DNA of 64,000 bases, taken from assembly GCF_003576645.1 (NCBI RefSeq), contig NC_044930.1:22050941-22114940 (forward strand), given 5' to 3'. The translations under genes and the position numbers were made by a program. The notes under the pieces are model-generated. The model did no database searches. It had not been told where the DNA came from and saw only the letters and a program-made list of their open reading frames with translations. This document shows, piece after piece, positions 56,975-64,000 of this stretch (the stretch's first letter is position 1; each line of letters starts with the position of its first letter). The DNA is from Ipomoea triloba. Lineage: Eukaryota; Streptophyta; Magnoliopsida; Solanales; Convolvulaceae.

Positions 56975-57570
56975 CATACCATGTACTCTTTTCTTCACTA
57001 GATTTTTCCTATTGGGTTTTTCTAGTGTGGTTTTAACGAGGCTGGAGTATGATATAATAAATGGGGAGAAAGTTGCAAATAAATACTTAAATAGATGAAT
57101 CCCGAAATCCTGAAGATTATGCCTTGAAGGCTTATGATTGTACTCTTTTTCCCTTAACTAAGTTTTTCCCATCAGGTTCTCTTAAGTTAAGTTTTTTAAC
57201 GAGGCAATCAGAAAGGTTGTTGTCTTTAGGGGGAGCAACAATATACACATAAATTATTGGTCTAGAAGACCACCAACTCTTGCAAATCCTGAAGATTAAA
57301 CGCAGAAAGTTATGGTTGTACTCTTTTCCTTAACTAAGTTTTTTTCCACTGGGTTTTTTTAGTGTAAGATTTTTAATGAGGCAACCAGGACTATATATGA
57401 GTTTATAAATATCATGTACTCTTTTCTTCAACTAGGTTTTTTCACGTGGTTTTCCTATGGAAGTTTTTAACGAGGCAAGAAAGTGTTTGAATATACCATT
57501 CATATACCTTATACTATTTTCTTGTCTAGATTTTTCCCACAGGATTTTCCTAGTAAGTTTTTTTTAACGA
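56975..57570 (+). repeat. Five-copy degenerate repeat ahead of the Copia 4 LTR
   Basis: The module TGTACTCTTTTCTTCACTAG, TTTTTCC..TGGGTTTTTCTAGT, GTTTTTAACGAGGC recurs near 56978, 57140, 57310, 57417 and 57510 at 100-170-base spacing. I know this text from 3' regions of plant Copia elements, usually with fewer copies. Confidence 0.7.
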
Positions 57571-57713
57571 GGCAAGATCATTGACAAATAATGTCCAAGG
57601 TGGAGTGTTATAAATAATATATTCAGTGTGACCATTATTATGTAACCGTTGTAACGGTCATCATAATAAGTATTGTTATTATTACTTATATATTATACTA
57701 GTTTTTCTTATGC

Positions 57714-57889
57714 GCGATGCGCAAAATATAAGTGCCCAATATTAGTATTTTGTATTACAATTTTAAATTTATTTAAATTTTAATATAGTAAATAATAATA
57801 ATAATAATAATAATGTATAATATTTTTATAAATTGGATATTTATATTTTTAAAAAATAACTAACATATAACTCTAATATTTAATGTGTA

Positions 57890-57920
<31 letters not shown>

Positions 57921-58139
57921 GAAGAAGAAGAAGATAAGAAAATATATGGTGGATGTATGTGCATAGTAACAATAGTGGAAAAGATAACGGAAGTTATAAC
58001 GGTAGGGGTATATTTGTCCAAAATATTATGTAGTACAATTTTTATAGCATAATGTACAAAAAAAAACTTAACGGAAAAAACGGACATAAATGAGGGGTAT
58101 AACCTTCCTTCACATTTATTATGTTTTTAGATATATAGT
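57714..58139. repeat. Dispersed repeat starting TTATGCGCGATGCGC, copy 2
   Basis: Partner of 43166-43571. It carries an expanded (TTA)n (57893-57921) and (GAA)n, and lies inside the Copia 4 LTR. Confidence 0.75.
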
Positions 58140-58581
58140 TTGCCTCTTGTAAAGATATGATGAATGAAATAAGAATCATGCTCTTCTCCTCTACTGTTTC
58201 CTCTGTCTCTTTTGTATTACAGCTGTTTAGTTTATTATTTATCGGAGATCGCTACGAGCTAATAGGAATCCTTACAACAATTCTTAATCAAAATCCTAAT
58301 ATTTAATTTTTTTTTTTGAAATCTATTCTCCTCTCATTCTTTATTGTGTATTTTTCTTAAACATTCTGCTCTTCTCAACTCTTTACCGTACGTGTTCATG
58401 AATGTGAGAGACAAACAACACTCATCACCCTTATATTTTAATGATTCATGGTAATCAATCTCCATTTTTTTTATTATTTAATCAGAGTAATATATATATA
58501 AATATAAATTTCTAAAAATATCATTTTATATATTTTTATATGTATTCTCTTATTCAATAACTAATTTACCAAAAACCTTAA

Positions 58582-58929
58582 GGGGACGTTTGGTTCAAGT
58601 TATATGAGATAACTAAGGTTGTGTTTGCTTAGGAATATAAAATTCCCATGTTTGGTTCAAGTTATGTAATTTTCTTAGAAAATGTAACATAACTTCCACA
58701 TAAAGTTTTAGCTATTAGAAGGGAATGTGAGATACATCCCAATTTCTTAGGTAATCTCGCATTCCCTTATCTTATTACTAATATTGTGCTTTTGTCATTT
58801 TAATCATTTTGTCTTATTTTTGTTGTCCTATTTACATAATTCAGTTTTTAACCAAACACAGAAATCTAACATTCCCATTTATTCAACATTCTCTAAGGTA
58901 ATCTAACCTTCCGTGAAACAAACGCTCCC
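58582..58929. mobile_element. Harbinger-like MITE, GGGGACGTTTGGTT family
   Basis: Starts ggggacgtttggttcaag and ends tgaaacaaacgctccc; TAA at 58579-58581 and 58930-58932. Inner AAATTCCCATGTTTGGTTCA repeats part of the end. A related fragment (CCATGTTTGGTTCAAGTTAT) lies at 42931. Confidence 0.7.
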
Positions 58930-59037
58930 TAATTTCAATCATTTAACTTGTTAACTACTACTTAGTACGGAGTAATTTTTAAGCTTTAGCGGACCTAACA
59001 TTCTGCAAAAAGAAAAAAAAAAACATTAAAACTAAAA

Positions 59038-59198
59038 CCTAGGCATCCGATATCATCGCCGCCGCCTAGTAGCAGCCGACGTCTTTTCCGCCACTTATCA
59101 GCAGCCGACATCGTCGTCCCACGCAATAGCTTCCAGCTACATCCTTCGTCGTAGACCTCCTCTGACGTCACTACCTTGTTTCTCTGTTTCTATTTCCG
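59038..59198 (+). other. 5' leader exon of Myb copy 2
   Basis: GC-richer leader (CCTAGGCATCCGATATCATC, AATAGCTTCCAGCTACATCC) ending in donor TTCCG|GTAATTCC. It matches the split leader of copy 1. The 5' UTR intron would run to an acceptor shortly before 60161; CTTGCTACTAG near 60134 is one candidate. Confidence 0.6.
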
Positions 59199-59989
59199 GT
59201 AATTCCTCTAAACCCTTAGCACAATTCGACCAATGCATATGCTTCTATGTTTTCATTTGGTAAAAATCTGTTGTCGAAGAGGAAGATGCAGAAAGGGTTA
59301 AATTGATAACACTTAACTGCAATTAGGTTAGTTGAAATGATTGAAAATCCAGTGGTGATGAGTTAACTAGTCAATGGTTTGCAGTTTGCTTCATTTTCGA
59401 GTATTAGTGCTTGAACTTGAATTAAATTACTTGTTCTGGATACACATTTCATCTTCTTGACTTTTATATTAGCTGAAACATTGAGTACTATACAGAGACT
59501 TATTCTGATAATTGGGTTGTGAATTCAATTTGATTAATTCTAGGGTATTTTTTGTATTGGAAAAATGGATGTATTTAGATTAGCTTATTATTTGCCTGAA
59601 GCCCTTTGCATGCCAGAATGTTTTTAGTAAATTGATTGATTTCATGACCTTGAATACCTCACTACCATTGCCAGTGAATTTGGCATTTCTTTAACAATAA
59701 TGATTGTCATCATGTTTAAATTATATCTATATATTGTCAAAGTATATCAAATCTTATGTTTTCTAATGACCCTGATAGTTTCAACATATTGAAATAGTTT
59801 GCAGAGCCTTCATAAACCATATTCTTGAGAGTGTTTGTAGAAACTGCAGAACAAGCTAAGCATTCTTTCCAACTTCTATCTTTTCTCTTTTTAGGTAAAA
59901 GAATAAACAAAGTTCCAATCAGCCTCAGCATTTACAGCTTTGCCAATCAATATTTCAACAATCAGGGAGTGTATAGCCTTATCATTTGA

Positions 59990-60100
59990 TCAATCTTTGC
60001 ACAACAAACAGGACAACCCCAAATCTTGGCCTTGGTTTTGTTCAGACTAGATATGCAACCAACCATATGGCCAAATGATTTTGGGTTTGATTTCCTATTT
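59990..60100 (-). pseudogene. Possible RING-finger exon relic antisense in the Myb copy 2 intron
   Basis: Minus strand reads FGHMVGCISSLNKTKAKIW then GCPVCCAKIDQMIRLYTP and a stop, resembling the C-terminal half of a RING domain (H..C..CPxC) such as in RFWD3-like proteins. The leading Cys of the C-G-H motif is Phe. Absent from copy 1. Tentative. Confidence 0.3.
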
Positions 60101-60160
60101 CATTATTTAATTGTTCAAGTACTTGCTACTAGTGGAACTTGGCAATAATAAGCTACTGGT

Positions 60161-61801
60161 ATGGTCATGGCTGTAGAAGATGAAATTGTGGGTGCTCTAA
60201 CGAAATCAGAAAAATCTAGGAAGTCTAAGAAAAGGAAAGAGAGGAACAATGATATTTTATCTGCTAATCCTGTTTATATTGTGAAGGATGTGGGAGTTGA
60301 GGGAGATAAAAGCATTTTGGGAGAAACTTTGACAAAAATGAAGAGTGATAGTGAAGGTGTTGAAAGAATGAAGAAAAAAAAGAAAGCTGCTGGAGATAAT
60401 AAAATGGGAGCACTTATGGAGGATACTAATGGGATTACTGTTGAGAAAGCAGAAAAGAAAAAAAGGGAAAGAGAGCTTCAAAGCAATTACAATGAGTCAC
60501 AAGCTGTGTCCCAAGATACTGGAAATGATGTTTCTTTAGACAATAGAGGTTATGTAAATTCAACTGCAACTGAGATGCTTGAAAGCAAAAGGAGACATGA
60601 AAAGAAGGCACGGACAATCACTGATGGTTGCACTGAGGGTAAAATGGAGAAAGTTAAAAGGAAGAAGAAAATGAACAAGAAGGAAAAGGGGGAGGATGAC
60701 CAAGGATCAGTAGGTGTGGTTACAGATCTTACATGTGCTGAAGGCATTGCAGACTTTAGTGTAAATGAAACACAGGCTAGTGGAGTGGCAAATGCTAATA
60801 TTAGCCGGAAACAGGTCAAAGATGGTTCTAAAGATCCAAAACGGAAAAATAGCAAGAAGAAAGTGAGATTTTCCAATGAGTTGAAGGTATTTCCCAAGTC
60901 TAATGTTCCTGAGAGTGGGAAAGGTCAAAATGAAGTAATGGAGTTGATTCGAGGTAAGCGGTTCTCTAAAATAGAAGATGAGATAATTAAACAAGCCGTT
61001 TTCAAGTACATAGAGACATATAATTTAGGCGAGGAAGGCTTGGATATGGTTTTAAATTGTAAATATCACCCTAAAGTAAAAAACTGCTGGAAGGTAATAG
61101 GAGCTGACATACCAAATAGGCCTCTCAAGGCAGTCTACCATCGTGCTCAAACATTATTTCGACGATCTGAAAACCGAAAGTGGACTGAAGAAGAAAAAGC
61201 TTTGATACTGGAGCACGTGAAATTAAATGGGAATAAGTGGAAATCACTTGCTGACAAACTTGGCAGGTATTGGAATCATGTGAGGGATACATGGCGCAGG
61301 ATATACTTACCTAACTTGAAGAAAGGGCCCTGGTCTCAGGATGAGTACCAGAACTTATTTGATTTAGTAAACACTGATCTGCAATTGAGGATGCTTGAAG
61401 AGAAGAAATCCAGGCATGGCATGCTACGGGGTAACATCTGTTGGACCGCAATTAGTAATAAGTTATCCACACGTACTAATCCACAGTGTTGTCAGAAGTG
61501 GTACTATAACTTGACATCACCTATGGTAGCTGAAGGTACATGGTCTGATTCTGATGATTATCGCCTAATTGGTGCACTTTATACCTTGGATGCAACCTGC
61601 ATAGAAAATGTGGAGTGGGATAATCTGCTGGAACATAGGGCCGGAGAATTATGTCTGAAGCGTTGGAAGCAAATGGTTATTCACATAGGGAACCATTGGA
61701 GCAAACCCTTTTCCGAACAAGTTGAAGTCCTAGCCAAAAGATACTGTCCCTCCTTAATTGAAATAAGGGAGGCCTGGGATAACAAGCCTGTTGTACCATG
61801 A
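60161..61801 (+). CDS. Myb-like protein, RNA polymerase I termination factor (Reb1/TTF-I) type
   Basis: Single open frame of 546 residues; the second Met (MVMAVEDE) is 2 codons in, so the exact start is open. Residues 1-190 are Lys/Glu-rich with basic clusters (KSRKSKKRKER, KKKKKAAG, KMEKVKRKKKMNKKEK), expected to direct it to nucleus and nucleolus. Four Myb/SANT-like repeats follow: 265-333 (KRFSKIEDEIIKQAV, CWKVIGADIP), 339-382 (RKWTEEEKALILEHV, KWKSLADKLGRYWNHVRDTW), 386-451 (KGPWSQDEYQNLFDLV, CWTAISNKL) and 458-510 (EGTWSDSDDYRLIGAL, CLKRWKQM). Plant proteins of this layout are annotated as RNA polymerase I termination factor-like; the yeast and animal relatives bind rDNA terminators. That role here is by homology only. 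A broken duplicate lies at 50461-52016. Confidence 0.85.
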   Translation: MVMAVEDEIVGALTKSEKSRKSKKRKERNNDILSANPVYIVKDVGVEGDKSILGETLTKMKSDSEGVERMKKKKKAAGDNKMGALMEDTNGITVEKAEKKKRERELQSNYNESQAVSQDTGNDVSLDNRGYVNSTATEMLESKRRHEKKARTITDGCTEGKMEKVKRKKKMNKKEKGEDDQGSVGVVTDLTCAEGIADFSVNETQASGVANANISRKQVKDGSKDPKRKNSKKKVRFSNELKVFPKSNVPESGKGQNEVMELIRGKRFSKIEDEIIKQAVFKYIETYNLGEEGLDMVLNCKYHPKVKNCWKVIGADIPNRPLKAVYHRAQTLFRRSENRKWTEEEKALILEHVKLNGNKWKSLADKLGRYWNHVRDTWRRIYLPNLKKGPWSQDEYQNLFDLVNTDLQLRMLEEKKSRHGMLRGNICWTAISNKLSTRTNPQCCQKWYYNLTSPMVAEGTWSDSDDYRLIGALYTLDATCIENVEWDNLLEHRAGELCLKRWKQMVIHIGNHWSKPFSEQVEVLAKRYCPSLIEIREAWDNKPVVP

Positions 61802-62256
61802 TGCAAAGTTATTTCCCATGAAAAGTCTGGGAAAAATTAAATTACAACCCACCTTCACCTGACCCAACACTCTCTTCTGGCCCTCTCTGAAAAAACAATT
61901 TGAAGAGATAACTATAGTTTCTTATTGACTTATTGTTATGTAAGATCAAAGTGGCTCTTGTTTAATGTTGTAATCTCTAGTTTTAATTCATGCAAAGCAG
62001 TTGAGGGATGATGACTAATGCTTTTCATGTGTAACCTACGACTTAAACTTTTCCAAGTTTTCTGCTGAAGAGCAATCAGTGTATGCGTGCGTTGAAGCAT
62101 ACTTTATGTTAATTACTCCGTATATTTATGTTGTGAAATATACTCCCTATTTTCTGTTTGATGTTTGGATATCTAGAATAGATTCAACTTATTCATAATT
62201 CAAAATTTAAAAATATTAATAATATCTACGAATCATAATCAGGTGTGATCGTCCCT
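61802..62256 (+). other. 3' flank of Myb copy 2
   Basis: Shares about 220 bases with the 3' flank of copy 1, then diverges near 62030. No gene. Confidence 0.6.
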
Positions 62257-62260
62257 TAAC

Positions 62261-62475
62261 GTGCGGTCAGTGCGGCCGCACCACTATGTATACAAATATA
62301 TACCACTCAATGTTAGAAAATGCACCACACAAATATGCATCATTAGGTACGCATCACTGAAAAACACACCACTAGGTATGCAAATATACCGTGTGTTTTT
62401 AGTGTTTTTGTGTATTTTCATTGTGGCGCGTTTTCTAACATTGAAACATTGAGTGGTGTGAACCGCACCGACCTC

Positions 62476-62477
<2 letters not shown>
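62261..62477. mobile_element. Short foldback element
   Basis: GTGCGGTCAGTGCGGCCGCA at the left pairs with GAACCGCACCGACCTCAC at the right; CACTCAATGTTAGAAAATGC pairs with the mirrored segment near 62430-62458. (AT)n follows at 62479-62523. Confidence 0.6.
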
Positions 62478-62524
<47 letters not shown>

Positions 62525-62526
<2 letters not shown>

Positions 62527-63050
62527 AAGGGTTCGGGATATCTTCCCGGTAAAAAATGGGGCGCATTCTCCCCTCATCTGAGCACCTCGGATGACAGACA
62601 ACAAAAAGGAATTCATGAAATTATTTATAAAATTAATAAACAAACCACACACCTATTTTTTTTAAGAAACAAACCACGCACCTTAAGCATACAAACAAAG
62701 GACCTTAAGAACACAAACCACGAACCAAATGTTATAAATAACGCTCCTTAAGTACACAAACCACGCGCCTAAAGGTTAAAATGACATACCTTAAGTACAC
62801 AAACCACACACCTTAAGAAGGAAATTCATGCACCTTAAACTTCAACAACTACTCACCTTAAGCACACAAAACCCACGCACCTTAAGAAGGAATTCACAGA
62901 CCTTAAATTTGACCTAAATGCAAAAAAGACCAAATTGCCACCGCGCATTTTTTAATCATTGTTAATCCTGAATGTTGATTTAGGCAAGATCAATGACTCA
63001 AATTTAACCGCACAACCGCACCTGAGACCATCAATTGCATTGGAACCCAT
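62525..63050. repeat. Array of ACCACGCACCTTAAG modules, element between two AT tracts
   Basis: After (AT)n a leader GGGAAGGGTTCGGGATATC and GGGGCGCATTCTCCCC is followed by about ten modules CGCACCTTAAGNACACAAACC (62650-62910), then GATCAATGACTCAAATT and GCACCTGAGACCATC before another TATATATA. It looks like the reverse-oriented counterpart of 8615-9170. No coding frame. Confidence 0.6.
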
Positions 63051-63576
63051 ATATATATAAGAGTTTCATTTCATGTGTTTGGTTCATTCTGGAAGACTGT
63101 CAAGTGTTTGGTTCATTTCTAGAAAATGAATAGAATTGTATAATTATATATTTTTATTATTTTATTTATATAAAATATATTAATTAATATTATTTATTAT
63201 TAAAAAAAAAAGTCGATGCTCTGGTTTCGGTCGGAAAGGAGAGTAGTTTTGGCGGAATGGTTTCCAGCGGAAACAAGTCCGCAGGAACGGGAGGCTATCC
63301 CTTGCACGAAAAAAGTTTCCGAAAAATGACTTCCGGACTCTTTTTTTTTTCAGAAGTTATTTTTCGTTAAAAAGGAGCCATTTTTCATGGTCAAAGGAAA
63401 TCATTTTCCGTTGACCGCATACTTTTCTAACGTTGCCAAACACCGAAAACCTGGAAAATGATTTCCGGATTACCAAACACACCCTAAGTTTGAATCAAAA
63501 CAAACCTACTTGTTTCCATACTAATCAAATTATATTTTTGTCTAAACTTAATCCGACTTTTGACCCAAAATTATAA
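63051..63576. other. Spacer with MITE-like ends
   Basis: ATGTGTTTGGTTCATT occurs at 63074 and 63098; CCAAACACACCCTAAG near 63474 could be the paired end of an element of the type seen at 34783. A GGAAA/TTTCC-rich core (TTTCCGG, GGAAATCATTTTCCG). Not resolved. Confidence 0.4.
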
Positions 63577-64000
63577 TCCAAAGTTTTGGAATCAGCATTA
63601 GACGATTTGGTCGTCTGGAGGTTTGGAGAAGCGAAAGATTTCACTGTAAGCTCAGCATACGATATTGCTTGCAACCACCCCCTCCCCGCCTCAATAGAAG
63701 CAAGCAAGTGGAATGCAATCTGGAAATTGAAAGTCCCCAGCCGAACCAAAACCTTCCTCTGGCTCGCTCGACATGAGAAACTACTGACGAACAATTTAAG
63801 GGCAAGACGAGGCATGTCAGCTGATAGTAATTGCTGCGTTTGCAGAGACAAACAGGAAGACATCGATCATGTGCTTCGCAAATGTCCCATGGCGGAGACA
63901 ATCTGGGCCAGACTCTTACCAGCTTTCCACACAGCTACGGTGAATATCAACTTTCGAGCCTGGCTGGACCAAGGAATAGCCAGTAAAGGTAGAGGTAATA
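63577..64000 (+). pseudogene. LINE reverse-transcriptase zinc-binding domain (zf-RVT) fragment, cut by window edge
   Basis: Open from the TAA at 63574-63576 to the window end. It reads DDLVVWRFGEAKDFTVSSAY, KWNAIWKLKVPSRTKTFLWL, LLTNNLRARRGM, CCVCRDKQEDIDHVLRKCP and ETIWARLLPAF. This is the zf-RVT domain found C-terminal of reverse transcriptase in plant L1-like elements, with the C..C..H..C ligands present. Upstream reverse transcriptase is missing, so it is a 5'-truncated copy or an exon-like relic; the RNase H that would follow is outside. Confidence 0.85.

Larger units (their letters stand above)
54830..58279 (+). mobile_element. Copia element 4, heavily decayed 3' part with LTR
   Basis: Scattered pol motifs survive in shifting frames: ILANNLPNIYTD and KRVTKSHI near 54975-55070, GENYIVVDN near 55370, NPIGYK then VFVRKRNKNDEVV near 55545, and EEDKGPFRLKNDNEYILG near 56375. 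These match the integrase-RT linker and reverse transcriptase of Copia elements. A polypurine-like CCAAGGTGGAG precedes TGTTATAAATAATAT at 57611. The LTR appears to end CTTACAACA at about 58279 and is interrupted by the dispersed repeat 57714-58139. No 5' LTR is visible. Too many stops to define a gene. Confidence 0.7.

Overview
This is a plant nuclear window, almost certainly from a eudicot. The signs are AT-rich intergenic DNA, GT-AG introns, Copia LTR retrotransposons, hAT, Mutator-like and Harbinger-like DNA transposons, tRNA-derived SINEs, LINE fragments, and plant-type host genes (a GT14 glycosyltransferase and a Myb/RNA polymerase I termination factor-like protein). The repeat style recalls Convolvulaceae (Ipomoea), but that is an impression only. 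Two host genes look usable: the GT14 glycosyltransferase (25142-26953, two exons) and the second copy of the Myb gene (60161-61801). Nearly everything else is mobile DNA or its debris.

Layout. 1-6167: a hAT element (DUF659-type transposase, minus strand, running off the left edge) whose 5' region was split by a second, almost complete hAT element (1801-5957) with 14-bp TIRs and a perfect 8-bp target duplication. 6200-9870: AT-rich spacer, microsatellites, two degenerate minisatellite-like arrays and a 367-bp Mutator-like MITE with a 9-bp target duplication. 9869-19098: Copia element 1, with 1.3-kb LTRs rich in TGTCTC motifs; its pol is duplicated around a single N. 19100-25100: spacer with MITEs, a SINE and CACTA-like debris. 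25142-26953: the GT14 gene with a MITE in its intron. 27000-34500: spacer with a second SINE, several foldback MITEs and a 5'-truncated LINE. 34600-41283: a multi-layer nest, in which a Mutator-like MITE was split by a Harbinger-like element (itself split by another) and by a decayed Copia element 2 on the minus strand.

43970-52250 and 59030-62030 are two copies of one Myb-like gene. The first is a pseudogene: Copia element 3 (44038-49846, Tnt1-like, with a clear tRNA-Met primer site) sits in its leader, and its coding region has lost the start and carries frameshifts and a stop. The second copy is open. Between them lies a block (52523-54760) bounded by inverted Mutator-like termini that holds fragments of an ACC oxidase gene and a ClpB/HSP101 gene, a decayed tRNA-Arg and a hAT end. 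This is a candidate Pack-MULE-like gene trap. It is followed by a heavily decayed Copia element 4 (54830-58279). The right edge holds a LINE zinc-binding domain fragment.

The most unusual observation is a set of eight perfect tandem duplications of exactly 42 bp, all inside the coding parts of Copia elements 1 and 3. Together with a 1.56-kb duplication at a single N, this reads more like a fixed-length assembly overlap scar than biology.
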